Positions 35,756 to 46,100 of a stretch of 64,000 nt of DNA are shown here, piece by piece. The translations under genes and the position numbers were made by a program. Position 1 is the stretch's first letter. Every line of letters begins with the position of its first letter. The stretch is from CAZNLH01 sp964573995. Its GTDB lineage: Bacteria; Gemmatimonadota; CAZMKB01; CAZNLH01. The notes below the pieces were generated by a model. The model worked only from the letters and a program-made list of their open reading frames with translations, was not told where the DNA came from and did no database searches. Location: NCBI GenBank assembly GCA_964573995.1, contig CAZNLH010000001.1, positions 124,001 through 188,000 on the forward strand, in the 5' to 3' direction.

Positions 35756-36742
35756 GTGGTCAATCAATCACGCAAAGAAACGATCATTGTCCCTTCAGGA
35801 GAATCAAGAAGGATAGATGTATACCTCGCCGAGCGATTATCGGTCTCTCGTTCGAGGATCCAGAAGGCGATAAGGGCCTACCACGTAACAGTAAACAGCA
35901 ATGAGACGAGGTCGAATTACACTCTAAGCCCCGGCGACGTCATCGAGTTCGACATCCCGCAGCCGCCTCCCATATCACAATCGGTGATAGCGCAGGAAAT
36001 CCCTTTATCGATCCGTTACGAGGATGAATATCTCCTGGTCGTAGACAAGCCGTCCGGAATGGTTGTACATCCTGCGCCAGGTACACCCGATGGTACGCTC
36101 GTCAATGCACTCTTATTCCGTTTTAGGGACCTTCCATTTCGTCCCGATGACCCAAGGCCGGGTATTGTCCATCGCTTGGACAAGGATACATCCGGGCTCA
36201 TCCTGGTGGCGAAGACAGAAGACGTCAAGGAAAAATTATCAGTCGCGATCATTGAGCGCAGGGTCAGGCGGACTTACCATGCCATTGTATTCGGACACCT
36301 CAAGCAACGTGAAGCGCTCATCGATATCCCCATCGGCAGGCATCCAACCGATAGGAGGAGGATGTCTACACTGAGCACACATCCGCGCAGCGCCCGGACC
36401 AGGTACCGCCTCCTGGAGAGTTTTGACGTGTGCGAACTACTGGAGGTCAACCTCTTGACCGGAAGGACCCACCAGATACGGGTCCATTTTTCGTCGATAG
36501 GGCACCCGCTGGTAGGCGACAGCCTCTATAGGGGGGGGAGAGGTTGCGAGCGCGGGTTTTCCGGGGAACAACGGGAAAAGGCACGACTTCTCCTCTCCAT
36601 GATGGGGCGGCAGGCCCTACACGCCTGCCGACTTCAGTTCCGGCACCCAATCAGCGGGGAACCCGTAACCGTTGAATCAGATCCACCGCCCGATTTTCAG
36701 GACTTGTTGAATTACCTGCGGGAGAGCGCGCGCGAGGCATGA
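35756..36742 (+). CDS. rluD: RluA/RluD-family pseudouridine synthase
   Basis: Modifies uridines in 23S rRNA. An N-terminal S4 RNA-binding domain (RRIDVYLAERLSVSRSRIQKAIRAYHVTVN), then the catalytic domain with Asp142 in GIVHRLDKDTSGLILVAKT, followed by EVNLLTGRTHQIRVHFSSIGHPLVGDSLYRGG. I chose GTG 35756, preceded by AGGGG at 7 bases; the frame is open upstream inside lspA. Whether it is RluD proper or another RluA-family member cannot be settled by eye; the lspA linkage favours RluD. Confidence 0.92.
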   Translation: MVNQSRKETIIVPSGESRRIDVYLAERLSVSRSRIQKAIRAYHVTVNSNETRSNYTLSPGDVIEFDIPQPPPISQSVIAQEIPLSIRYEDEYLLVVDKPSGMVVHPAPGTPDGTLVNALLFRFRDLPFRPDDPRPGIVHRLDKDTSGLILVAKTEDVKEKLSVAIIERRVRRTYHAIVFGHLKQREALIDIPIGRHPTDRRRMSTLSTHPRSARTRYRLLESFDVCELLEVNLLTGRTHQIRVHFSSIGHPLVGDSLYRGGRGCERGFSGEQREKARLLLSMMGRQALHACRLQFRHPISGEPVTVESDPPPDFQDLLNYLRESAREA

Positions 36743-36970
36743 GTGTCATCCTTCTCTTGATCCTGGGATAGTGGAATCAGGAAGAGCAACGAGTAGACCT
36801 TAATGTAGTGTGTTATGATTGAGTTATATCGATATGGTATATATTAAGTTTAATGATTCATGGTGAATTAATAAGTTAACATAATATATCTTATACGACA
36901 TTATGATTTGACATTTGGAAGTGTCTCTCGCCCGAGGAAAAACCTAACGTGGAGTCTGGCGACGAGGCAC
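36743..36970. other. A+T-rich convergent intergenic region
   Basis: About 230 bases between the ends of rluD (plus) and the GH57 gene (minus). Roughly 36800-36915 is very A+T-rich with short inverted repeats such as TCGATATGGTATATATTAAG-type runs. No G+C-rich hairpin followed by T-run is seen, so termination may be factor-dependent. No gene is supportable. Confidence 0.5.
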
Positions 36971-39136
36971 TCAATGTGCCATTCCATCTGTTTTTCGGTT
37001 TATTTCGAAGAGGCTGGCTGCTGGATAAGAAGCAAGGATTTCCTTTCCGTCGCAGAACCGGACGTAAAACGAGAAATCCTTGCCTTCGAGGCCTTGCGTG
37101 TTGCCCAACGATTCACTGTCGAGACAAACTTCAAGTACCTTTCCAAGGTATGATCTCCCTATTTGCCTTCCTGAGTGAGTAATATCAGAGGGGCCCTCAT
37201 TCAGTGAGATCTTTAGAGCGCACTTGTATGGTACAACAAGGCATAATACAACATAATACGAAGCCTTGAGTTGTTCTCTGTATCTAAAGTCGATTCTTAT
37301 ATTGATATCCCCTCGCCCGCCGCCCCAGTATATGGAATCTATACCAGGCTGGTTCATTGCCCGTTGGCAGTCCAGACAGGTGTAATAGCGTATTGCCGGA
37401 AGCCATTCAAAGTAGGAGGAGACTTCTCCGTCGAGTATGACATTGAAATCCTGATAACTATCGGCACAGTAACGAGTTATCTTGCTCTCTGGTGAAATGG
37501 CATCGAATAATCGCACAGGAGGTTCATCACCGAGCAGTTCATAGACACGGATTAGATGGAGCCTGAACAGCAGGTCGAATTCAGCGTCCATCTCGCTGCT
37601 GAAGTCATCTCCATACCACCAGAACCAATCGCTCCCCTCTGCTATGTATATCTCTTTCCATGCCCTTTCAAGGATTCCCGGGTCCATGTCGACATCTCTA
37701 CACCTGCCGACAAGATAATCCCTCGTCTCACCAAGGAGTTCCCAGGCCCTGTTGCTTTCTTCGCCACCGATCCATATGCGAAAGTCTCCATAGATCCAGG
37801 AGCCTGGCGACAGGTCGGCGAGAGAGGGTAATTCAACCCCATTGTCAGCAAGAAGATCGAGGTACCTCGAGGGCGTCGTAGGTGAAAGATATTGATTGTC
37901 CTCCAGCATGTCATATATGCGATGGAGGAATACCCGGCCATCTTCATCGTAGTTTTCCCACGGGTTCTCTCCATCAACGACGATGGTGATAACGGGATAA
38001 GGTATGCCGGCGGTACATGTGCTTTCAAGCACATTCATGAGATAAGACTTGAGGTGATCTATGGAATCTTCAATATCCATATTGCAATAAGAAAAAGCAA
38101 TCTTGTCGGATATGAAGTGGTCTCTGAAGAACAATGAGAGAAATCCGTCGTCACTGCATAGCCGGTATGGATGGTAGACCTCCAACGGTGGCTGTGACTC
38201 GCGTGCCGGCCCCTTCACCTCGGGATCACCAAGAGATCGGACCAGGACAGTTTCGTCGCCGGCCGCCCAGCGGATTCCGGATTGGAGAAAGAATGGAATG
38301 AGTTGCCGGCACAGGCCTCCCTCGGAGGGCCACATCCCGCGCGGCTCCTCTCCAAACACCTCGGCATGGTAGGCGACGGCGCTTGAAATCTGGCGTCGAA
38401 CATCGTCCGGGGAGCGGAAGGGACGGTAGGGTGGCAAGGCATCCGGGCTCGCTTCCGCAGCCATGTCGGTGTCAAAGAGGAGGGGGAGTATGGGGTGATG
38501 GAAGGGGGATGCCGAGAGTTCGATCCTTCCCTCCCCCGCCAGATCCCTGTAAAGGGGGATGATCTTGGATAGTATATCCCTTGTCCTGGCCTGAACGAGA
38601 TCCATGTCTTTTAGGGAATAACCCCTCCCCTTCTCTTTCAATGCGCGCAGGCCGTGATCCTCCGAGAAGTATACCGGGTCGAACCAGGCAAGGTTGTAAA
38701 GGATTTGAAGGTCCAAGAGGTCCTGATCTCGGAGTTGTGTTCCCCCCTCTCCATTGCCTGTCCCGTAACGATGTAGGAGTTCCTTCAATCGTGGAAAGCG
38801 ATAGGCCAAACGGGGGCTAAGAATGGATAGAAGTCGTGGAAGGGACCTGCGAATATCTTCCGGAAGGCACCGGGGGTCGGTCATGGACAGATCAAAGACC
38901 CTGTCCGTGGCCCCTTCCTCCACGTACATCCGGATCTGCTGCAGCAGGCATGGCGAAAAGTTAAAGGTGACCATGACACCGGGATGCTCGGAAAGGATCG
39001 ACGCCATGTCGAGATAATCCTTCGTCCCGTGCAGTCTGACCCACGGCATCCAGAGACACGGAGAATCCCCGATGCCGTAATAGGGCTGGTGCATGTGCCA
39101 GATGAGTACGACGTTTAATTTCTCCTCTTCAACCAC
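36971..39136 (-). CDS. glycoside hydrolase family 57 protein
   Basis: 721-residue cytoplasmic alpha-glucan-active enzyme (no signal peptide). The family 57 signature regions are visible: the opening IWHMHQPYY (region 1, His14/His16), the nucleophile region RGMWPSEGGLCRQLIPFF (catalytic Glu), and the acid region VVDGENPWENYDEDG (catalytic Asp). The C-terminal 250 residues are beta-rich and resemble the trailing domain of GH57 amylases/4-alpha-glucanotransferases. Probably acts on glycogen-like storage polymer; exact specificity cannot be read. GTG start at 39136, overlapping the TPR gene by 8 bases. Confidence 0.88.
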   Translation of the reverse strand: MVEEEKLNVVLIWHMHQPYYGIGDSPCLWMPWVRLHGTKDYLDMASILSEHPGVMVTFNFSPCLLQQIRMYVEEGATDRVFDLSMTDPRCLPEDIRRSLPRLLSILSPRLAYRFPRLKELLHRYGTGNGEGGTQLRDQDLLDLQILYNLAWFDPVYFSEDHGLRALKEKGRGYSLKDMDLVQARTRDILSKIIPLYRDLAGEGRIELSASPFHHPILPLLFDTDMAAEASPDALPPYRPFRSPDDVRRQISSAVAYHAEVFGEEPRGMWPSEGGLCRQLIPFFLQSGIRWAAGDETVLVRSLGDPEVKGPARESQPPLEVYHPYRLCSDDGFLSLFFRDHFISDKIAFSYCNMDIEDSIDHLKSYLMNVLESTCTAGIPYPVITIVVDGENPWENYDEDGRVFLHRIYDMLEDNQYLSPTTPSRYLDLLADNGVELPSLADLSPGSWIYGDFRIWIGGEESNRAWELLGETRDYLVGRCRDVDMDPGILERAWKEIYIAEGSDWFWWYGDDFSSEMDAEFDLLFRLHLIRVYELLGDEPPVRLFDAISPESKITRYCADSYQDFNVILDGEVSSYFEWLPAIRYYTCLDCQRAMNQPGIDSIYWGGGRGDINIRIDFRYREQLKASYYVVLCLVVPYKCALKISLNEGPSDITHSGRQIGRSYLGKVLEVCLDSESLGNTQGLEGKDFSFYVRFCDGKEILASYPAASLFEINRKTDGMAH

Positions 39137-39848
39137 CGCTGCTGTTATTCCCTGTCATTTTTAAACCATCGGCAGATGATGCCTGGATCTCGGCCTTTAA
39201 CAAGGCCGCCTCTCCAGCTTCCTGCGCATCCGGGTAGTTGTCGAGGATGAACCGGCATTCTTCCAACGCCTTCTGCGTGTCATCCGCCATGGAATACGCC
39301 CTCGCCGCATCGAGCCTCGCCTTTACACGCTGGTAATCAAAACGGGCGCTTTCGGATGCTCTGATGTAAGCAGCAGCGGCCTCGACGAATGAATTCTGAT
39401 CCTCCAGGATACATCCAAGGAGTTCATGCGCCTGATAACTCATAGGGGAACGAGTATCATATTCAGCGTCAAATTCTTTCAAGGCGTCTTCGGCCTCTTT
39501 GTATTTCTTCTCTTGGTAATAGGCCTCCGCAAGCATGTACATGGCCTCATCCCCTATCTTTGTCCCTGTGAAGTCCTTTCTGACCTTTTCAAGGTCAGAG
39601 ATTGCAAGCGGATAGTTCTGTGAATCATAATCCACCTGGCCGCTCCACAAGAGGCGAGCGGCGCGCATCTCCTTGTGTGAACGATAATCCAGGTAATACA
39701 GCACCGCTCCGACAACGACGGCGACCGCGATCAGGTAGATGACTGTTTTTCTCAGGTTCTCTTGGAAAAAACGGGCCAGTTCAAACGTCGTGCTTACAAA
39801 CTTGTCCTGCTTCAGTTGCTTTTTAGAAAGTCTCCTTTTGCTGCCCAT
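39129..39848 (-). CDS. TPR membrane protein, YfgM-like
   Basis: A 239-residue protein with a basic N-terminus (KRRLSKKQLKQDK), one transmembrane helix (KTVIYLIAVAVVVGAVLYYL) and an extracytoplasmic region of at least four tetratricopeptide-like helical pairs (YPLAISDLEKV, MYMLAEAYYQEKKYKEAEDAL, AHELLGCILEDQNSFVEAAAAY, ARLDAARAYSMADDTQKALE). This is the YfgM/TPR_21 arrangement, a periplasmic chaperone helper linked to the Sec translocon in Escherichia coli. ATG 39848 is preferred over an ATG three codons upstream. It follows tRNA-Arg. Confidence 0.8.
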   Translation of the reverse strand: MGSKRRLSKKQLKQDKFVSTTFELARFFQENLRKTVIYLIAVAVVVGAVLYYLDYRSHKEMRAARLLWSGQVDYDSQNYPLAISDLEKVRKDFTGTKIGDEAMYMLAEAYYQEKKYKEAEDALKEFDAEYDTRSPMSYQAHELLGCILEDQNSFVEAAAAYIRASESARFDYQRVKARLDAARAYSMADDTQKALEECRFILDNYPDAQEAGEAALLKAEIQASSADGLKMTGNNSSGG

Positions 39849-39910
39849 GGCTCTCAATGCCTCCGTTGAACTTGGGAATTATCTTTCCAAGCCTGATAAA
39901 AAGACAGCAC

Positions 39911-39987
39911 TGGTACCCCTGGCGTGACTCGAACACGCGACACGCGGTTTAGGAAACCGCTGCTCTATCCTACTGAGCTACAGGGGC
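39911..39987 (-). tRNA. tRNA-Arg (anticodon CCT)
   Basis: 77 bases on the minus strand including the encoded CCA. Acceptor GCCCCTG pairs with CAGGGGT (first pair G-U), the D-arm begins AGCTCAG, the anticodon stem GCGGT/ACCGC closes the loop TTCCTAA with anticodon CCT, and the T-arm contains GTTCGAGTC. It reads AGG codons. Confidence 0.96.
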
Positions 39988-40529
39988 ACCTGCATAACTT
40001 ACAAAGGGTTATCGGCGTTACCTGTACTTTGTTCTGATATGCGATGCTTCAATGCGATTGACAATTATTCGTTTGCTGCTCCTTCGCATCGTTCATTCTA
40101 ATTATTACCGCCAACCTTGTCAAGATCGTGCTTCCTGTCCTCATCCCGCCCGGCACTCATCGATGGAGGTCTTGGATTACCGTGTAAGCCTTTTAGAGCA
40201 TCCGCGAGGGTAGCGCCGATGGGCGTGTTCGGCGACAGGACCAGCGCGTTTCACAGGGTAACATCCGCGAAATAACTTCCGGGGAATCGCACTGGGTGAG
40301 CCGGTATCCTGGAGATACCCCACCTGCGCCTGGTTAGGATGAATCGGAAGGGCTCATCCCTCATGAAGTCAATGTCCATGGCCTACCCCTTGATGACATG
40401 AACGCGGATAAGCGAGTCATCTCGGCTGTCACATCCTGAACAGAAGTATCCTTCTCAATGGGATCGATATAAAAAAAGTATTGTGCAACCACCAAAAAGG
40501 TAATGGACAACGGGCGTTGATCTAACGGG
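39988..40529. other. intergenic region between tRNA-Arg and the cytochrome locus
   Basis: About 540 bases without a supportable gene. Contains short inverted repeats, but no recognisable integrase attachment site next to the tRNA and no IS remnants. The cytochrome locus begins to its right. Confidence 0.5.
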
Positions 40530-40660
40530 GATTATAAGGCCCTTTCAAGTTCCTGCTAAGGGAAAGGAGAAGAAAGTGGGGCGCAAAGCCGCACTTGGTA
40601 TGCATATTGCTTAATAAAAGGTGTGAATATACCACTGTCATGCTTGCTGGAGGTCTTTCC
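40530..40660 (+). promoter_or_regulatory. structured leader ahead of the six-haem cytochrome, with a GEMM-like fragment
   Basis: The leader contains GGGGCGCAAAGCC at 40578-40590, preceded by GAAAG. This differs at one of 13 positions from the GGGACGCAAAGCC core of class I cyclic-di-GMP (GEMM) riboswitches, which precede multihaem cytochrome genes in Geobacter (established knowledge). However, the P1b hairpin does not form, because the sequence before GAAA is not complementary, and the 3' half of the aptamer is not recognisable. A hairpin TGGTAT/ATACCA follows. I treat it as a possible degenerate or novel leader. Ribosome site GGAGG at 40649-40653 supports the GTG start. Confidence 0.3.
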
Positions 40661-41803
40661 GTGGCCAATATAACCTGCAATGAAGTTGGCAAGAGGGCTC
40701 CTTCCCTCCTGATCGGCTGTCTGTTTCTCTCGCACCTCTTCCTCCTGCCGCAACCTGGATGGTCGGGGGAATATCATTCCTATCGAAATGGTACGCTGTA
40801 TTGTGATGAATGCCACCTGTCCTTAGTCTCCCCTAAAGACCTTCCGAGTACGGTACCTTCCGCCGCAGGTAAGCCTGCAGGATGGGCGGGCAACCCTTAC
40901 CTCCTGAGATATGATGGCAATGAAGTCTGCCTGTCATGCCATGACGATAACCCCGGGGCGGTGGACGTGGTTGGATTCAACAGGGGGGAGAAGCCGGGGA
41001 TCGTGAGGGAGGCGGGTGCGCTCAACATGGTTTCCGGCGGTTATCCATACAGTGAAGAAAACGGCCACACTCTTGGCCTGGAAACTCCTGCTCCGGGAAG
41101 CGATCCCCAATGGATACCTTCCGGCGGCCTGAAGTGCATCGATTGCCATGATCCACACGGGGAGAACCCAAACGGGAATTCCTATCGAAACCTGGTCGCT
41201 ACCCCAGGCAACACCCCCTACCCCGGTATACTGGTGACGTATTCCTCGGGGACGAATGACCCAGGCAGCGATGTCTTTGTCCGCTGCATGGGAGGCTATG
41301 ACGTGTCTGATGTGGACTTCAATGAGCCATCCCCCGGCACTTCGGCAATGGCGGCGTTCTGTGGCGGATGCCACACCGATTTCCACGGCTCCAAGGGCGG
41401 ACCGGAAGTAGGCGGAGCATCGGGAGTTGGCTGGATCCGACACCCCTCGAGTGATGCGGACATCGGCCACCTGGGCGGGCGCCATTCGCGCCGCGAGGTT
41501 TTTGCGGGGGAGTGGTCGAGAAAAGAAGACTTCGTCAAGGTCATGACAGGCACGGGGAACTGGAGGCCGCAAAGCGCCTCCGAGGTTGTCGATCACACGC
41601 CGACCTGCCTTACCTGCCACAAGGCACACGGCAACCGAAACCCGTTTGGGTTGATATTCATGGGCAACAATGGGCCTGTTAATGAAGAGGGTACGCCGGG
41701 CGGCAGTTACACCGACCTGTGCCGCCAGTGCCATGTCCAGTCGCTTCGGAGAGATCACAATAGGCAAGCCGGGCGCTTCGCGGGCCGTCGGCCCGGATCT
41801 TGA
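40661..41803 (+). CDS. six-haem c-type cytochrome, OmcS-like module (copy A)
   Basis: 381 residues with a signal peptide (LLIGCLFLSHLFLLPQPGWSG). Six CXXCH motifs in order: CDECH, CLSCH, CIDCHDPHG, CGGCHTDFHG, CLTCHKAHGN, CRQCH. Order and surroundings (GHTLG after motif 2; a W-x-RHP block after motif 4; KAHG after motif 5) match the Geobacter filament cytochrome OmcS and the paralogue at 53959-54987. The first motif is CDECHLSL: the His that normally follows as CXXCHxMH is replaced by Leu55. GTG 40661 has GGAGG 7 bases upstream and is preferred over TTG 40595 and ATG 40640. It converges on the seven-haem gene with only 24 bases between stops. Confidence 0.92.
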   Translation: MANITCNEVGKRAPSLLIGCLFLSHLFLLPQPGWSGEYHSYRNGTLYCDECHLSLVSPKDLPSTVPSAAGKPAGWAGNPYLLRYDGNEVCLSCHDDNPGAVDVVGFNRGEKPGIVREAGALNMVSGGYPYSEENGHTLGLETPAPGSDPQWIPSGGLKCIDCHDPHGENPNGNSYRNLVATPGNTPYPGILVTYSSGTNDPGSDVFVRCMGGYDVSDVDFNEPSPGTSAMAAFCGGCHTDFHGSKGGPEVGGASGVGWIRHPSSDADIGHLGGRHSRREVFAGEWSRKEDFVKVMTGTGNWRPQSASEVVDHTPTCLTCHKAHGNRNPFGLIFMGNNGPVNEEGTPGGSYTDLCRQCHVQSLRRDHNRQAGRFAGRRPGS

Positions 41804-41827
41804 CTCCGGACTCCCATTATGTGAATG

Positions 41828-42961
41828 CTACTGATCGACTCTCGCAAGATAGTGGCACTGGTCGCATCCCACGTAATTCACGGTACCCTCGACGGGGAAT
41901 GTCATGGAAAACGCCTGATCCGAGCCGTGGGCCTTGTGACAGGAGAGGCAGAAGACCCCGTTGGTAGATGCGTCCACCACGAGCCCCCCACCGTATTCCG
42001 ACGCGCCGTCCACAACAAACGGCACCCTCTCTGTTCCGATGAATCCGGACCCGCTGCCGAGTTCCCAGTGGGCGGGGTTTGTCGACCCCCTGTCTTCCCC
42101 CTGGTCGATGTGGTTCGGTGAGTTTCGTTCGCTGTCATAGGTGGGATGCCTTGAGTGAATACCGTTTCCATCCGGGTCTATGTAAGATTCTCCTGAAAAG
42201 ATGTGATGACAGTCCAGACAGATATTGGATGCCTCGCGCAACTCCTCTGTGTTCAAGGTGCCGTAAGAGACGTGTTCGCTCTCGTACTTATCGAGCCCCG
42301 AGGCCGACGGGTCCACGAGAAGACCAATCGGGGGTGTTCCATCGGGATCTGACGCCCACTGCAGGTTCCTTGGATTACCATTGCCGTGTGGATTATGGCA
42401 GTCAATGCATGTCACCTTCTGATCCGCAGGGTCACCCCAGTGGCATCGCATGCATAGTTCCCAGCCGCTCGGAAGGTCCCTTCCAAGGTCATGTCCATTG
42501 ATGTTCTGCACCTCAGGTTCCCCGAAGAATCCAGCCGACCGCTCGGTCAGACCGTTCACGTCGTTTCCTACTACATCGGGTACGCCCGACATGTTATCGT
42601 GGCATAACAGGCAGAGGTCGAGAGGATCTGGTGCAAGCAAAAGTTCCGGGTTTGGGGTGCCTTCCCATGGAAAGCCCGAAATGGCCCCTTCTCCTGAGTA
42701 GCCACCCTCATGGTTGTGTTGCATGCTTGCATGCATTACGTGACAGTCCGTACAAACCAGGGTCTCACCGAAATGATACGGAGTGTATCCGCCCACCTGT
42801 GGCTCATCTTCGGTCCCCCGTCCCCCCGTCTGCTTATGGATCTGGTAACCTAACAACTCTTCCCGACCCATCTGGCCTGCATTCAACTGGGCCACAGACA
42901 ATTGGAAGATAAGGGCCGAAATTACAGAGAGACAGACAATTACATCCTTGCCCGCAGACAT
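41828..42961 (-). CDS. seven-haem c-type cytochrome (doubled-CXXCH type)
   Basis: 377 residues, signal peptide at residues about 6-29 (VIVCLSVISALIFQLSVAQLNA). Seven motifs: CTDCHVMH (with His77), CLLCH, CMRCH, CIDCHNPHG, CLDCH, CLSCHKAHGS, CDQCH. The opening CXXCHxMH and the KAHGS block resemble the OmcS-like proteins nearby, with one extra haem. AGGAGG precedes ATG 42961 by 5 bases, which decides against an ATG five codons upstream. It lies 144 bases downstream of the 42-haem gene on the same strand and is probably the last gene of that operon. Expected to be periplasmic or extracellular. Confidence 0.92.
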   Translation of the reverse strand: MSAGKDVIVCLSVISALIFQLSVAQLNAGQMGREELLGYQIHKQTGGRGTEDEPQVGGYTPYHFGETLVCTDCHVMHASMQHNHEGGYSGEGAISGFPWEGTPNPELLLAPDPLDLCLLCHDNMSGVPDVVGNDVNGLTERSAGFFGEPEVQNINGHDLGRDLPSGWELCMRCHWGDPADQKVTCIDCHNPHGNGNPRNLQWASDPDGTPPIGLLVDPSASGLDKYESEHVSYGTLNTEELREASNICLDCHHIFSGESYIDPDGNGIHSRHPTYDSERNSPNHIDQGEDRGSTNPAHWELGSGSGFIGTERVPFVVDGASEYGGGLVVDASTNGVFCLSCHKAHGSDQAFSMTFPVEGTVNYVGCDQCHYLARVDQ

Positions 42962-43105
42962 GTTTCCTCCTTTCATTACGTCAGCGCGAGGCGTCTTCTA
43001 AGTTGAATCGCTGCTATCTCCTCAACGAGGGGCGATGCGAGGGGTAAGGAGGGGGAGAATCGGGGAGTACTCGAAGTCGGCCTGGGGTCTGGACCTTACC
43101 GCGGT

Positions 43106-46100
43106 CTACTTGAAGTCGGCGCCTACACGATGACACTGGATGCAGAGATCCCTCCGCTGGTCATGGGTAAGCATCTTCGAGTAGTCACTGGAATGGGGAT
43201 CGTGACATGAAGCACATGTCATCCTTTCTCCGGTGCGGGGATCGATCGCCTCACCACCTACGGGGTGTATGTGTTTCATGTCCACCGCATCCTTGTGGCA
43301 CCCGTAACACAAATCGTTCACATTGACCGGAAGGAGGTACCGAGCCTTGGAATCATGCGGGTCATGGCACTTGGTGCATCCTTCCTCTAAGGGCGCGTGG
43401 AGGTTTTTCCCGCCAAGGATTCGTGCCCTGTCGTGGCAGGTAAAACAGGTCTCATCGCCCTCCCTCGAGAGGAGGTACTTGCCGAATCCCATGTGAGGAT
43501 TGTGGCAATTTGTACATCCGCCACCCCGCGACAAGGCCTTGTGGAGGTGAGGCTGGTCCAGTTTCTTGCGAAAATCTTTATGACAGCCGAGACACAGTTC
43601 CTGGCCCTTCAACCTTGTGCCAAAGTTCAACTTGGAGGTATGACAAGTCAGGCATCCCCCCCTAAAGGGCTCATGGACTACTGGGTATAGGAGTTTTTTC
43701 CCGCCCTTTGGGACGGAATGCGGGTCGTGGCAGCGGGTACAGTCTCCCTTCCCCACGGGGAATCCGGAATGTGCCGCCTCGAACGCAGGCTCCCCGGCAT
43801 CATGACAACTCAGGCAGAGGGTTGCCCCCTTCTTTTTCAAGAGGTATTCGTTGCTCGATGTGTGGGAATCGTGACAATCCCCGCAATCGCCATCCTTATA
43901 TGGTGGGTGAAGGGCCTCCGTTTTGTAACCCTTCCCGAGTCTCTCATGACAACCGAAACACAGGGAAGGCGTGCCTTCCTTGAGTAGATTCTTCACCGCT
44001 CCGGAGTGCGGGACATGGCAACTGAGGCATTCGCCCTTTGCAACGGGGGCGTGGCTGAGCGAGGTTCTCGTTATACCCCTCATCCCCTCGTGGCACCGGT
44101 AGCACAATTTTTCCCCAGGAGCACGGAGTAATTTCTCGTTGCTCGATGCATGGGGGCTGTGGCAGGCCACACAATTCCCTTTGGTGACCGGGTCGTGAAC
44201 CACCTCGGCACCGGTAAAATCGTCGTCATGACACTGTAGGCAGAGTGCACTCCCCTCTTCGACCAGGCGCGCGGGCTCCCCCTTGCGCTTGGGTTCCACA
44301 TGGCATGCGTCACACAACTTATCCTCAAAGGGAGGATGAAGATTCTTTCCCAACAACTTTGGCGATGCCGAGTTGTGAGGATCGTGGCAGTCTATGCAAT
44401 TCGTCCCTTCAACCGAGTATCCGAGGTGCGCATTCCTGATGTTTTCGCTGTCCACCTGGTGGCAACTCTGGCACAACTTCTTCGGTTCCGCTACGAGGTT
44501 TACGGAGAAATCCGAGGCATGAGGGTCGTGGCAGGTCAGGCACCCCTTTTCTGTAGTCAGAGGCTGGTGAACATTCCCGGTAAGATAGTCATCCCTGTCA
44601 TGGCACTTAAGGCACAAGTCCGTTCCCTTCGCCTTGAGCAGACCAGGCCCCTCGCCACCGTGTGGATCGTGGCACCCGCTGCAATTTCCCTCTACCACAG
44701 GTGTGTGGACAGAGGGCTTCGTCATGAGTTCTTCGATCTCAGAGTGGCAGGATATGCAGAGTTCACCCTGATCCTTGACCAGGAGCCCCTTGTTGCCCGC
44801 CGCATGGGGATTGTGGCAATCGGTACAGGCTCCTTCGACGGCGGCGGGATGAGCACCATCGCCTGAAATCTTCTCCCCTATATCTTTATGGCACTGCGTA
44901 CAGAGATCATTTCCCCCTATCTTCAACATGGAATTACCGGTCGAGGCGTGGGGTGAATGGCAGGCCGAGCACTCACCCAATTCGAATGGGCTGTGCTGAT
45001 TTACCTCCTTGAGCCTGTCCACCACGTCACCATGACACTTCAGGCATATTTCCTTTTGAGGCCCAACCAGCAGGGACGGCAACTTGGAACTGTGCGGCCT
45101 GTGACAGGACAGGCATCCCGGGTCAAGGACCGGCGGATGAGTCCCCTCCCCCTTATCGATCGCCTCGTAGATATCCTTGTGACAGGAACGACACAGATCC
45201 GGCTTCGGGGACCTCAGCAGCGGACTCGTCCCGGAACCGTGAGGGTCGTGGCAACCTGTGCAATTACCCTCCTTTAGAGGGGGGTGAACCGATTTGTCAT
45301 GAAGATCCTCTTCCCTTTCGGGGTGACAAGTAAGGCACAACTCGCCCTCGTCCTCCTTCAATAGCGCCTTTCTCTTGGACACATGAGGATCGTGACAGTC
45401 GGTGCACTCTCCATCGGATGCAGGCGGGTGGATCGATTCAGACCTGAGGGACGCCTCGATCTTGGAGTGACAGGTAAGGCAGATATCCTTCACGTCCTGC
45501 CTTAGATGGACACCCCCCTCCCCGACCGGCTCCTCGTGGCAAGCGGTGCAGTCTCCCTCGAGCAGGGGTTCATGTGCGCTCTCGTTCAGTAATGCGGGCC
45601 TTGAAGATGCGTGGGGGTTGTGACAACTGTCGCATGACAGTTCCTTTATATCGAATCCCTTGTGTCCCTTGGATTGTGCAATATCCTCTTTACCATGGCA
45701 CTTTCTGCAGAGCGTCTTCTCATCAGAGACCAGGAGGCCCCCGTACGATGAAGCATGGCTCTGATGGCAAGCCCCGCAGTCCTTATCGGCGAAGGGCTGA
45801 TGCAGATGGGGTTTCTCGAGTTCCCTGGCGATGTCCTCGTGGCATGAAGTGCAGATGCCCTTTCCGCCGATCGATTTCAGGAGGGATGCATTGTCTGAGG
45901 CGTGAGGATCGTGGCAGGCGATACAATTGCCTTCCTCGACAGGTGAGTGGACGACCTTCTTGCCGGCCTCTTTTTTGATATCCTCGTGACAGTTCAGACA
46001 GAGATCGGGCCCCGTCCTCTTCAAGGCGAGTTTCTGCTTAAAGCCGTGTCGGGCATGGCAGGCGTCACACTTTCCCCTTTTGACGGGGTCATGAATGATC

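Noticed and set aside
40578..40590. Calling a full class I cyclic-di-GMP riboswitch
   Set aside because: Only the GCAAAGCC core matches; the P1b stem and the second half of the aptamer are absent, so it is reported only as a possible degenerate leader.
39911..40660. tRNA-Arg as an integration site for a mobile island carrying the cytochromes
   Set aside because: No integrase, no duplicated tRNA 3' end was seen on the far side, and composition does not change clearly across the boundary.
43397..45978. Several long plus-strand frames opposite the 42-haem gene
   Set aside because: They mirror the repeated Cys/His codons on the other strand and have no start signals or domain content.
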